Assembly (NCBI GenBank): GCA_018664975.1 | Contig: JABIXH010000029.1 | Span: 1-34,872, forward strand | DNA from: Nitrospina sp. | GTDB taxonomy: Bacteria; Nitrospinota; Nitrospinia; Nitrospinales; VA-1 | Length of the DNA: 34,872 nt | Direction: 5' to 3' | Shown: positions 24,598-32,812 of the stretch, piece by piece | Layout: each line of letters begins with the position of its first letter | Numbering within the stretch: the first letter of the stretch is position 1 | Notes under the pieces: generated by a model | Seen by the model: the letters and a program-made list of their open reading frames with translations, nothing else | Database searches by the model: none | What the model was told of the DNA's origin: nothing | Made by a program: the position numbers and the translations under genes

Positions 24598-25131
24598 ATG
24601 GCTGGATTATACAGAACCGAGACTGAGTTGAGTCTGGGTAATAATGTGATCGTAACGCAAATGACCCAGGCCATAAACTGGGCACGAAAATATTCGTTTT
24701 TTATCTATCCCTTTATCACCGCGTGTTGCGGCATGGAGTTCATGTCGGTTGCGGGTCCCCGGTACGATCTCGATCGGATGGGTGCGGCATTCCCAAGGTT
24801 TTCACCCAGGCAGGCTGATCTCCTTATGGTAGTTGGCACCATCAGCCATAAGCAAGCCCCTATCCTAACCAAGGTTTATAACCAGATGACCGAGCCAAAA
24901 TGGGTGGTCGCTTATGGAGTGTGCACCGTTTCAGGCGGATTCTATGACAACTACTCCACAGTGATGGGAATTGACACTTTGATTCCGGTCGATGTTTATA
25001 TTCCAGGATGTCCGCCAAGGCCCGAAATGGTAATTGATGCTTTGATGAAATTGCAGGACAAGGTACAAGCGGAAACTCTGGAAGACCATGTCAAAGGTCC
25101 TGCTCTCGTCACCCCCGCCAGCAGACTCTAA
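24598..25131 (+). CDS. nuoB: NADH-quinone oxidoreductase subunit B (isolated nuoB)
   Basis: 177 residues, normal for NuoB/PSST. The four cluster N2 ligands are present: C43-C44 (ITACCGMEFM), C109 (YGVCTVSGG) and C138 (IPGCPPRPE). Other family features are NNVIVTQMTQAINWARKYSF, RYDLDRMGAAFPRFSPRQADLLMVVGT (as RYDLDRMG and FPRFSPRQADLL) and YSTVMGIDTLIPVDVY. It would hold the final Fe-S cluster that passes electrons to quinone. The motif around the third ligand is GVCTVSGG, where most NuoB have GSC/GAC followed by A. No nuoA, nuoC or other subunit is next to it; the flanking genes read the other way. AGGGAG lies upstream of the ATG, with a 218-base promoter-bearing space. Confidence 0.93.
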   Translation: MAGLYRTETELSLGNNVIVTQMTQAINWARKYSFFIYPFITACCGMEFMSVAGPRYDLDRMGAAFPRFSPRQADLLMVVGTISHKQAPILTKVYNQMTEPKWVVAYGVCTVSGGFYDNYSTVMGIDTLIPVDVYIPGCPPRPEMVIDALMKLQDKVQAETLEDHVKGPALVTPASRL

Positions 25132-25216
25132 CCGGTCAGTGGCCACGGGTAACTAGCGGTACTTGCTCTGTGGCTAGAAAAAATTTACCTCGGCTTAATT
25201 TATCCCTTGGCTTTCT

Positions 25217-26494
25217 TCAGTTCATTTCAGGAAGATTGTTCAGCATTCTCAAGGCTCCGGCTTTTTCGATCGGGGTGAGTTTCGGTGATTCTCCCATTTT
25301 TGTGATTTTACGGCGTTTCTCTTCAACAAATTTTTTAAAATCTTCCTCGTCTGGCACCACCAGTTTTATTTCACCCTCCTCTCCGATAAACCGTTGCTTT
25401 ATAAACCGGAAATATATTCCCAACCGGGTGGCCGAGTCCTTCAATCTTAAATGATAGGTCATCGTCATTAAGGCTTCCCGTTTACGGTCTATGCGATAAC
25501 CCAGCCGGGTGTTATCGAGTTTATTGAACTGGATGTCTAAAATGGAAAAAGCTTCATTCAGTGCATTGGAATCCAGTTTCAATGGAGGCAGGGGAAGAAT
25601 TTTCACTGCGGCGATGTCGAGCAATAGCGAAACAGCGCGGGTCTGCTCACCAAGATAAGCGGACTCCAAAGGATACTTGCGATTCAAACGCGATACCTCT
25701 TGCAAGGCCGGTTCCAGCTTTTCTATGGCACTGCTCACCCGATTAAGTGTGTCATCTTCAAAAGGCATTAAAAACCACTGCACCTCTCTGGGAACAAGCA
25801 GGTCCTCTCCCAGAACGGTGGATCTCTCTTTTACCTCGCGCGAAAAAAATCGGTCCAGAATATCGGCGAATTCCGGAATAAAGAAAGCCGTCACCGTGTC
25901 AGAAAAATACGGAAAGTTTAATAACAAAAACCGGGGATCGGACCGAATGTTCAAACCGTACGCTTCCAACTCATTGGCAACACCCAAAAATGGCTGGGTC
26001 AAATGCAGGGACTCATGCAAGTGCGTAGCGTTTCCATATACCCGGCTATCTACCAAAACAGCAGAGGGGAAAATTCTAATGGTGTCAAAAGTGGTGTGGG
26101 CAAACTGGCCGGGACGCAACCATTCATCGGCCCAGGATTGAATGATAAATTGCTTAAGCGGTGGAGGGGGGAGATCTTGATGTATAGAAGATAAGCGGAC
26201 CAGCGTTTTTTGCATCCGGTCAATAGACTGGTCCAGCAGTTGTTCCGCCTGGTGGCATTTGCCACAACCATAAGCTTCGAATCCGGGAATGGAAAAAGAG
26301 GTTTCTCCACCCTCCGCAAGGAGCTTCACTCTCCTCGATGGGCCTTGAGTGTGGTCAACGTCTTCCTGATATTTTTTAGGAGGGTGAAGTTGAATCAACC
26401 GGTTCAATTCACCTAGGCCTGCCGACTCCTCTGCTTGCACCGTAGTTGCCGCAAGAACAAGGCAACCGATTAATGCAAAAAACTCTTTCTTCAA
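25217..26494 (-). CDS. Monohaem c-type cytochrome-like protein with HEXXH motif
   Basis: 425 residues. A signal peptide (FFALIGCLVLAATTVQA) directs it to the periplasm. One haem-c site is CGKCH (77-81). About 80 residues later comes HLHESLHLTQ, a HEXXH zinc-protease motif (160-164), followed by NELEAYG with acidic residues at 175 and 177 that could be the third zinc ligand, as in IrrE-like or gluzincin-like layouts. The remaining 240 residues are helical and charged; I recognise no family. The start is TTG, overlapping the TGA stop of the upstream cytochrome gene as TTGA, so the two are translationally coupled. It likely works with that cytochrome, perhaps as an electron carrier, a haem-linked chaperone or a protease. 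Confidence 0.75.
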   Translation of the reverse strand: MKKEFFALIGCLVLAATTVQAEESAGLGELNRLIQLHPPKKYQEDVDHTQGPSRRVKLLAEGGETSFSIPGFEAYGCGKCHQAEQLLDQSIDRMQKTLVRLSSIHQDLPPPPLKQFIIQSWADEWLRPGQFAHTTFDTIRIFPSAVLVDSRVYGNATHLHESLHLTQPFLGVANELEAYGLNIRSDPRFLLLNFPYFSDTVTAFFIPEFADILDRFFSREVKERSTVLGEDLLVPREVQWFLMPFEDDTLNRVSSAIEKLEPALQEVSRLNRKYPLESAYLGEQTRAVSLLLDIAAVKILPLPPLKLDSNALNEAFSILDIQFNKLDNTRLGYRIDRKREALMTMTYHLRLKDSATRLGIYFRFIKQRFIGEEGEIKLVVPDEEDFKKFVEEKRRKITKMGESPKLTPIEKAGALRMLNNLPEMN

Positions 26495-28194
26495 GGTTTC
26501 GGTTTCTTAATATTAAAACGTTGCCAGACGCTGATAACTTTGCGTCCGTTCCTGTCTTCCTTCACTCCATCCCAGACAGCAAACGCCATCAGGGCCGGGT
26601 CGATGCGCTGGGCAAAGTCCACATCCCATTTTCCGGTTTTTGGCATATCTCGGAGAAAAACCACTGTCCAGACCCCATCTTTCCATTCGCCAGAGCCGTC
26701 CACATTCTGATTCTCTTGCGGTTGCGGAGTGATGGTGCCAAAGCCTTCAGCATTCAGTTCTTCAACCGGATTTTCTCCGGTCGCATTTAATCGAGATACC
26801 GGATTCGACATGAGGCCACCATAAATCAGTGCGTCCATATCCACCCCACCGCCGGCATATTCCAAATCATCTTCAGCTTCGAGAGCTTCTTCCAAGCCCG
26901 CTTTCCAATGCCATATATTAACGGGTTTATTGCGGTTACCCATCCCGAAAAAAGGTTCATTATGGCCATGGGTATGGAGCGTTACCGCCCCCAACGCAAA
27001 TTGCACAGCCGCTCCATCACGGAATATGTCGGAATGCAGTTCAGAAAATGCGTCATGAGTCGGATCATTCCATTGCAAGCGTATTGCCAATTGTTCGCCA
27101 TTATTAACCGAAGCCACATTGATGAATTCTACCGCTTCCCGTCTAGCAGATAATGGACGTAGTACCAGATTGGTGGTGGCCACTCCCTCCCACACCGGAC
27201 TATAGGGATCGGTGCTCAGCTCCACTCCAACAGGAAGGGAAAAAACATCCGTTTCAAATTCTGCCTCCTTAAACTCCTTAACTAACTTGGAACGAATATA
27301 ATGCACCAGTGCCCAACGATCCTTTTCCGGGATATGGATATAGGAGCCCATAGGCGTTCCATCCAGCCCCGAAGTAATGGTTCTAAAAAGGTCTTCCGGT
27401 TTGTGTCCACTTTTGAAATAATGCGGATTGGTGATGTCATGCACAAACACAGCATGTTTCCAGGCATCCATGAGCGATTCAGCCAACTCACCATCTCCCT
27501 TTAACGACTCCCCATGGCATCGGAAACATTTTAATTCTTTAAAAAGTTCCTGCCCTCGAGCCACCAGAGCGGGGGTAGATTCGAGCGCCGTGGCGATCTC
27601 AATTTTTTCACCCTGCGGTTCGTTTTTGAATCGAGGAGAAAAATTTTTAATGTGATTGATCAAAGCCCAGGTATCTTCAGGACTCAATGCGTCTTTCCAG
27701 GCTGGCATAGAGGTGCCGGGAATTCCCTCAATAATGGTCCGGTATAAATCTTCATCGCGGGGGAGCGTGCCGGTAGGAGTGGAGCGAAACTTGAAGATGC
27801 CTTCCCGGAAATCCCTCGGCCAGGGGTATAAATATTCCACGGCTTTTCCGCCACCATTACCATCCTCCCCATGGCAGAACACACACATGTGCATAAAAAT
27901 ATTGCGGCCTCGGGCCAGAAGGCTTTTGGAGTCCATATCTTTAGGCTTGGAAAGATCTGCCTGATCGTGAGACCCTCGGGCGCGGAAGATTCCGTCTTCG
28001 TGTTGCATCGCACCATGATCCCCATGCTCCATGGGCGCCCGGTATTCCTGTCCGGAAGTCGCCCCGGAATGATCCATCGCTCCGTGGTCCATCGCTCCGT
28101 GGTCCATTTTATGCTCCTGCGCCATCACAGACCCCGAGCACAAACCTACCAATACCAGTGAAACAATCTTTGAATTAATAATTTTTAGTCCCAT
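26491..28194 (-). CDS. Diheme cytochrome c fused to ethylbenzene-dehydrogenase/DMSO-reductase-type haem domain
   Basis: 567 residues. Signal peptide to ~25, then a His/Met-rich stretch (26-66) with repeats of MDHGA, a likely copper or metal site. Two class I-like haem-c domains follow: CVFCH (104-108) with distal Met in GTSMPAW (M163), and CFRCH (223-227) with GTPMGSY (M282). Residues ~315-560 look like the EB_dh domain (PF09459 family; haem-b-binding gamma subunits of ethylbenzene dehydrogenase, and NxrC/cytochrome c-552-like proteins): VEFINVASVNNGEQLAIRL, FRDGAAVQFALG, WHWKAG, WTVVFLRDM, MAFAVWDG. So it may take three haems. Nitrite oxidoreductase gamma-like use is inference. AGGAG lies nine bases before ATG. 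Confidence 0.88.
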   Translation of the reverse strand: MGLKIINSKIVSLVLVGLCSGSVMAQEHKMDHGAMDHGAMDHSGATSGQEYRAPMEHGDHGAMQHEDGIFRARGSHDQADLSKPKDMDSKSLLARGRNIFMHMCVFCHGEDGNGGGKAVEYLYPWPRDFREGIFKFRSTPTGTLPRDEDLYRTIIEGIPGTSMPAWKDALSPEDTWALINHIKNFSPRFKNEPQGEKIEIATALESTPALVARGQELFKELKCFRCHGESLKGDGELAESLMDAWKHAVFVHDITNPHYFKSGHKPEDLFRTITSGLDGTPMGSYIHIPEKDRWALVHYIRSKLVKEFKEAEFETDVFSLPVGVELSTDPYSPVWEGVATTNLVLRPLSARREAVEFINVASVNNGEQLAIRLQWNDPTHDAFSELHSDIFRDGAAVQFALGAVTLHTHGHNEPFFGMGNRNKPVNIWHWKAGLEEALEAEDDLEYAGGGVDMDALIYGGLMSNPVSRLNATGENPVEELNAEGFGTITPQPQENQNVDGSGEWKDGVWTVVFLRDMPKTGKWDVDFAQRIDPALMAFAVWDGVKEDRNGRKVISVWQRFNIKKPKP

Positions 28195-28284
28195 ATTTTT
28201 TATCTCCTAACCCACAGGCTCCTTCACAGTGGAGGTAAACAGCAATGGCCCGTCCACCAAAGCAACTTTTTACAGGCCAAAAAG

Positions 28285-28791
28285 CTATTGCTCGTTGGCC
28301 CCACGCCCAGCGGAGTGGACCATTTTTACCCCTTGCTCCAGATCAGCCAAATCCTTCAGGTTAAAATAGTTTTCTTTATGACCGAGGCCAAAATACCATG
28401 CATGATCCAATCCTCGCTCGTCCCCCGTCCAGATATAATAACTCCCTCCTCCTTCAAACTCAGGGGGAAGGCCCAGGATTTCTTCATCCTTGCTTTTTAT
28501 TTTTCCTGAAGATATCCATAACTGGTTCAGTTCCTTCAGGGTAGGCAGACGCCAATTTTCAAGTCCCGCAAACTTTTCAAAATTTTTTTGCGTGATATAC
28601 TCCAAAGCCTCATACCAGTTGAGGCCTTTTTTTAAATCATGAAAGGAATCGTCTTTCTGCCAAATCAAACCGGTAGTAGAGTCCTTCACAGTTCCATTTT
28701 TATTATTAATAAAGGATGCGGCCTCAACAGGAAATACGTTGAGAAAAAAAACAAAGAAGAATGCTGATGCAAAATATGATAAAGCTGGCAT
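28285..28791 (-). CDS. Exported Lcl/DUF1566-domain protein
   Basis: 168 residues. Signal peptide ALSYFASAFFFVFFLNVFPVEA, then one Lcl (DUF1566) domain: INNKNGTVKDSTTGLIWQKDDS, NWRLPTLKELNQLW, GGSYYIWTGDE and YFGLGHKENYF. It lacks the four cysteines of the other copy in this window (19163-19804) and is shorter. AAGGGGTG precedes the ATG. A -10/-35 pair lies upstream (28830-28858). The cytochrome gene begins 90 bases downstream in the same direction, so this may be the first gene of that operon; a surface-lectin-like partner for the cytochromes is not proven. Confidence 0.82.
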   Translation of the reverse strand: MPALSYFASAFFFVFFLNVFPVEAASFINNKNGTVKDSTTGLIWQKDDSFHDLKKGLNWYEALEYITQKNFEKFAGLENWRLPTLKELNQLWISSGKIKSKDEEILGLPPEFEGGGSYYIWTGDERGLDHAWYFGLGHKENYFNLKDLADLEQGVKMVHSAGRGANEQ

Positions 28792-28829
28792 GCGCTCACC
28801 CCTTTTTACAATTGAGCTACTATCCTAAG

Positions 28830-28858
28830 ATTATACCGGAGAAAAAAAACGGAATGAA
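28830..28858 (-). promoter_or_regulatory. Candidate promoter of the Lcl-domain/cytochrome operon
   Basis: On the minus strand TATAAT occupies 28835-28830 and TTCATT (3 of 6 to the -35 consensus) 28858-28853, with a 17-base spacer. The start of transcription would be about 35 bases before the Lcl-domain ATG, leaving room for its AAGGGG ribosome site. The -10 is a perfect match; the -35 is poor. Confidence 0.4.
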
Positions 28859-28943
28859 CCCCTAACCGACAAATCATCGGGAGCAATATGTTTTCAGTAG
28901 TTTGCCTATTAACCTCCTTCGTTAGGAAACTGGGAAATAGCAA

Positions 28944-28957
28944 TTTTTCCGGAAAAA
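28944..28957. repeat. Perfect 14-bp palindrome, possible operator
   Basis: TTTTTCCGGAAAAA is its own reverse complement and lies 9 bases before the start of the 49-aa ORF, in the divergent space between that ORF and the Lcl-domain gene. Such dyads are common operator forms, but nothing ties it to a known regulator. Confidence 0.3.
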
Positions 28958-28966
28958 AACTAATTT

Positions 28967-29116
28967 ATGGAACAACTTTTTGAAAGCATCAAAAACTTCA
29001 TCGTTGCCCTGCCACCTCTTTTACAACTATTAATCGGAATATTTGCGACTATCGGAGCCATAAGACTGTTCATGTTTGTGGTAGATTTTATCGAAGACCG
29101 AAGAGAAGGCAAGTAG
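28967..29116 (+). CDS. Small single-span membrane protein (49 aa)
   Basis: ATG 28967 to TAG 29114-29116. An amphipathic start (MEQLFESIKNFIVAL) leads to one hydrophobic span (LLQLLIGIFATIGAIRLFMFVV) and a charged tail (DFIEDRREGK), typical of small inner-membrane proteins. No strong ribosome site, but the whole ORF has protein-like composition and is framed by promoter-like and operator-like sequence. It converges with the RNase Z-like gene after 39 bases. No family recognised. Confidence 0.5.
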   Translation: MEQLFESIKNFIVALPPLLQLLIGIFATIGAIRLFMFVVDFIEDRREGK

Positions 29117-29155
29117 CTGGTGCATTGCCCCATTCGGGGTATAGCGGTTAAACTT

Positions 29156-29908
29156 TTATAATTGGAAAGTCATACCGTCACAGGCCAGAAACAGCTCACC
29201 GCCATAAAGGGCAGATACCGTTTCGCGGATGACATCCAAATCGCAGGGTGGGTAAAAATGGGTGAGACAAAGCGTTTTGCAATCGGCTTCTTTCGCCAAC
29301 TTGCCTGCCAATGAGGGAATCAGGTGCCCGGCTATTTTTTCTTCATCGGGCATGGCACATTCCAGGATCATGAGATCAGTCCCCCGGCCCAACTCAATCA
29401 TGCTCTGGCAATAATCCGTATCTCCAGACAGTGCCACCGACTTTCCTGCAGAGTTTTCAAATTTATAGCCTCGGCTCATCTCTATGTGCCGGACCTTTTT
29501 GTAAGTCACCTGATGACATCCAAATTTTTTTGAGCCTTCATCCACTTCCGTAATATGAACAGAGTATTCGGTGGAAATAAGCCACTTCCCGAATGCGGAC
29601 ATAAGTTGGTCGAAAAAATTTTGAAATCCGGGGCCGGCTACAATTTCAAGCTCTTTTTTTCTGGCAGAAAGCTTGTACCGGGACCCAAATAAAAAAGGGA
29701 TCAAATCACATATATGATCGGGGTGGTTGTGGGTAAAAAAAATCCGGTCAATGTCGTGATAAGTGATCCCAAGGTGTAAAAGTTGTTTCAGGGTTCCATA
29801 GCCGAAATCAATGAGTGTATTGATACCTGCTTCCTGAACAAGTACAGCGGAAGAATTGCGTTCCAACGCGGGCACTGCCGTCCCTGAACCCAATATAGTC
29901 ACTTTCAT
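29156..29908 (-). CDS. RNase Z/ElaC-like metallo-beta-lactamase-fold hydrolase
   Basis: 250 residues if started at ATG 29908 (GGTGAAGGTG just upstream; a longer frame to 29935 adds nine unlikely residues). It begins MKVTILGSGTAVPALERNSS, the usual opening of the RNase Z/phosphodiesterase group, and has the metal motif THNHPDH (H60, H62, D64, H65), LSGDTDYC (bridging Asp) and LTHFYPP (last His). The exosite arm of true tRNase Z is not seen, so a phosphodiesterase or another small-molecule hydrolase is as likely. Last of a leftward series after the FIST gene (88-base gap). Confidence 0.85.
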   Translation of the reverse strand: MKVTILGSGTAVPALERNSSAVLVQEAGINTLIDFGYGTLKQLLHLGITYHDIDRIFFTHNHPDHICDLIPFLFGSRYKLSARKKELEIVAGPGFQNFFDQLMSAFGKWLISTEYSVHITEVDEGSKKFGCHQVTYKKVRHIEMSRGYKFENSAGKSVALSGDTDYCQSMIELGRGTDLMILECAMPDEEKIAGHLIPSLAGKLAKEADCKTLCLTHFYPPCDLDVIRETVSALYGGELFLACDGMTFQL

Positions 29909-29996
29909 AAATTCACCTTCACCCGGCACCCGCACAATTTAGGACTAAACTTGCAAGAAATTCGAGACAACTCTTCGCTACCCGCAAAAGCCAGTC

Positions 29997-31193
29997 CTAG
30001 CTGGCCCCACCCTTAATAGAGCGGAAAATCCCAAATGAACTGGTATAACCATGCAAAAAGGTAGTATTGCCTACCGGTCCTATTTCTCCGTTACAGAAAA
30101 ATCCTCCGAGGGGAATTTTACCCAATTTATTTTGGAACATATCGGTATCGTGATTGGCTTTGCCATAAAGATATTGACCACGCCCCAGGCAGGAAAATAA
30201 CAAAGCTCCTTTTGCATTTTCAGCATTTCCCAGATTCAGGTAACGGGTTAACATAACATCCAGATCTTCTGCCGACATTTGTTTATCACGCAGATGAAAC
30301 TGCACCAGCTGACCATTTCTTAACAGAGTGCCTATCGCCAGACCTCCGCTTTCCCGGTCTATGCCCATTAAATTACGGATGAGGAAATCTCCCTGTTTCG
30401 GATTGTCCTTCATCGGGTCCATTTCTATTCCCAGAAACAAAGACGTCTGAAGCAATTTCTTGTCTGAGTCCGATAAAGTTTCATGGAGATCCTGGAGCAC
30501 CTCTAACGGGGGCTTGCCCTCAAGTTCCTGCAACAAGGTTTCCTCACATTTGGTGATTTGCATGGGTTCACCAATGGGGCGACATCCCTGCGCAACAATT
30601 GTATCGACTTCGATATCACCTGTTAATGCAATGCCCACCAAACCACTATTATAGATTTTATCTCCGAGATACATGGAGTTCCCTCCTGGACCCTGAGCAC
30701 CGCTGGCAAGTCCTCCAACTTTTTTACTGTTGGGGTACGCAAAGTCTACCCCAGCCAGAAACTCTTCACCTTGAAATGAAAAGGGGTCTGCCAGAAAAAC
30801 AAAATGAGGGTTTTCTTCCACATCCACCTCAAACCAGTCTCTCCAAACAGAGGGGGCGGTATCCTGATCCGGCAGGTTATTGGTTTCAAATTGCAGGGGC
30901 TGAATTTTCACACCAGGTAATTCTGCACAGGTAATACTAATCGCCGCCTGTTGCTCCGCTTCTTCGCCATTGCCGATGATTCCGCCCCCTGAACAGCCAA
31001 AGAGAAGGCCGGGTTTCAAATACCGGCTGATTATTTCAGGAACCTTGTCATAAAATTCCTTGAACTGGGGGGAAACAAAAACTACGGTCAAATCGGCATG
31101 GTCTTTGCCAAGTTGGCGGATGGCAGATTCGGCAGCTTCTTGTATAGCGCCATCAATATCTGTTTGCCGGGACAAGGCGGACACCCATTTCAT
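29997..31193 (-). CDS. FIST-domain protein (FIST_N and FIST_C)
   Basis: 398 residues, length and order typical of FIST proteins. FIST_N: TVVFVSPQFKEFYDKVPEII, LLFGCSGGGIIGNGEE and ADPFSFQGEEFLAGVD, KVGGLASGAQG. FIST_C: ALLFSCLGRGQYLYG, GGFFCNGEIGPVG, FLHGYTSSFGIF. FIST is a ligand-sensing domain thought to bind small molecules such as amino acids, usually attached to signalling domains; here it stands alone with no output domain. GAGGGAG lies eight bases before the ATG. It follows hemG by 38 bases, so co-transcription is likely; a role in sensing a haem-path intermediate is inference from neighbourhood only. Confidence 0.88.
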   Translation of the reverse strand: MKWVSALSRQTDIDGAIQEAAESAIRQLGKDHADLTVVFVSPQFKEFYDKVPEIISRYLKPGLLFGCSGGGIIGNGEEAEQQAAISITCAELPGVKIQPLQFETNNLPDQDTAPSVWRDWFEVDVEENPHFVFLADPFSFQGEEFLAGVDFAYPNSKKVGGLASGAQGPGGNSMYLGDKIYNSGLVGIALTGDIEVDTIVAQGCRPIGEPMQITKCEETLLQELEGKPPLEVLQDLHETLSDSDKKLLQTSLFLGIEMDPMKDNPKQGDFLIRNLMGIDRESGGLAIGTLLRNGQLVQFHLRDKQMSAEDLDVMLTRYLNLGNAENAKGALLFSCLGRGQYLYGKANHDTDMFQNKLGKIPLGGFFCNGEIGPVGNTTFLHGYTSSFGIFRSIKGGAS

Positions 31194-31231
31194 AAATATA
31201 CTCCCTCTTAATTAGTCGTGAATGTTAGATG

Positions 31232-32656
31232 CTAAATTTCCGCATTGGATTTTCCCATCAAGAGCTGGATGGCTGATTCGGCGGATTGGGTACCATTCTG
31301 AATACAATCGGGAATCCCGATGCCACGGTATGCACTGCCGGCCAGAAACAATCCGCTTTTCAAGCCTTGCATGACAGCATCAATACGCTGGGAATGATTC
31401 ACATGATATTGAACGTTGGATTTTCGGTTGTGGAAAGCTTTACTGAACACCGGCTCTTCATGTACTCCCATTATTTCTTTCAGGTCCTGCCTTACAAGGG
31501 AAATAAGGGTAGACTCATCTTTTTCGGCAATATCTTCCTGCAAAGCGCCCCCCAGATAACAGCGAAGCATGACATATCCTTCCGGAGCCCGGTGGGGGAA
31601 TTTTGATGAAGTCCAGGTACAGGCAAGAATGCTCCTGCCTTCACATTTTGGAACGACAAACCCAAACCCATCCAGAGCGTGAGAGAACCCTTCCTTCTTA
31701 TATGCAAGGGTCACCGTTGCGGTAGAAACATATTTGATTTGCTTTAAAATTTCAGCGGAATCAGGAGCAACCGGTTGAAGAAGTTGTGCTGTAATGGAAC
31801 CGGGAGTAGCCAAGATTAAAGCTTGGGCTTTGTATTCCCCCCCTCCTTCCAAATTTACCAACCAGTCGCCTTCATTACCAGAAATGGATTCCACTCTTGC
31901 TTCAGACTTAAATTGAATATCAGGAGATTTTTTAATCACTGCTTCAACCATTTCCCCTAAACCCTCTTTCAATGTCATGAACAGGGTGTGATTGCTTGCA
32001 GGACGCTTATTGGCGTTTAGGAGCATCGTTTTTTTTCTTGCCAACATCCCCAGAATGAGAGATCGGTATTTACGCTCGGTCTCCACAAACATGGGAAAAG
32101 TACTGCCAATACTCATGGTTTCGGGGTCACTGGCATAAATACCCGCCAGCATTGGCTCGGCCATTTTTCTCAACGCTTCTTCACCCATTCTCCTGCGGAC
32201 AAATGAGGCCAGGCTTTCATCACCTTCCCCCACTTTTTTGGGGATCAGGAGATCGAAGGCCATACGAATTTTTCCTGCCAGGCTGAACAAAGGCGTAAAG
32301 GCAAAAGGTAAAAACTTAGTGGGAATCATCAAACTCAAACCATCTGGCATGGTCACAAGTTTGCCTCCGGTATAAACATAGGTACTCGGTGCACCCGGAT
32401 TGGTCCCCACCAAATGGTCTCCAATTCCCAATTGTTGGCATAATCGGATGGCCGCAGGTTTTTGCGAGATAAATGAATCGGGACCTCGCTCTATGACAAA
32501 CCCCTCTGACTTTTCTGTAGCGATTTTTCCTCCAAATCGCTCTCCGCCCTCCAGCAGAGAACATTCCAGCGGAGCACCGGCTGATATCTCATTCTGTATA
32601 CGATATGCCGCGGCAAGGCCGGCAATACCACCCCCTATAACGATAATTTTTTTCAT
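31232..32656 (-). CDS. hemG: Protoporphyrinogen oxidase (HemG/HemY type, FAD-dependent)
   Basis: 474 residues. FAD-binding start MKKIIVIGGGIAGLAAAYRI with GGGIAG, then GGERFGGKIATEKSEGFVIERGPDSF (as GGERFGGKIATE and VIERGPDSF), typical of PPOX; ASDPETMSIGSTFPMFVETE and the C-terminal FAD loop FLAGSAYRGIGIPDCIQNG also match. It oxidises protoporphyrinogen IX to protoporphyrin IX, the next-to-last haem step, at the inner membrane. It is the first gene of a leftward hemG-FIST-MBL group and is divergent from the ferritin-like gene. Haem production fits the cytochromes encoded here. No clear ribosome site. Confidence 0.95.
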   Translation of the reverse strand: MKKIIVIGGGIAGLAAAYRIQNEISAGAPLECSLLEGGERFGGKIATEKSEGFVIERGPDSFISQKPAAIRLCQQLGIGDHLVGTNPGAPSTYVYTGGKLVTMPDGLSLMIPTKFLPFAFTPLFSLAGKIRMAFDLLIPKKVGEGDESLASFVRRRMGEEALRKMAEPMLAGIYASDPETMSIGSTFPMFVETERKYRSLILGMLARKKTMLLNANKRPASNHTLFMTLKEGLGEMVEAVIKKSPDIQFKSEARVESISGNEGDWLVNLEGGGEYKAQALILATPGSITAQLLQPVAPDSAEILKQIKYVSTATVTLAYKKEGFSHALDGFGFVVPKCEGRSILACTWTSSKFPHRAPEGYVMLRCYLGGALQEDIAEKDESTLISLVRQDLKEIMGVHEEPVFSKAFHNRKSNVQYHVNHSQRIDAVMQGLKSGLFLAGSAYRGIGIPDCIQNGTQSAESAIQLLMGKSNAEI

Positions 32657-32726
32657 GGGCGCATTATGTCAGGTTTCCCATTCTCCCGCAAGACACGGCG
32701 GTTTCGTCTTGATTTAGATAAGGTTG

Positions 32727-32756
32727 TTGCTATTTATAGAAAGGATTTGGTATATT
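32727..32756 (+). promoter_or_regulatory. Possible promoter of the ferritin-like/zinc-ribbon genes
   Basis: TTGCTA (32727-32732, 4 of 6) and TATATT (32751-32756, 5 of 6) with an 18-base spacer, placing the transcript start about 50 bases before ATG 32813. Plausible but not strong. Confidence 0.35.
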
Positions 32757-32812
32757 TTTATGAATTCCGATACTATCTAGTAATCCCATTAATTTTGTCA
32801 GGAGATTCGACA

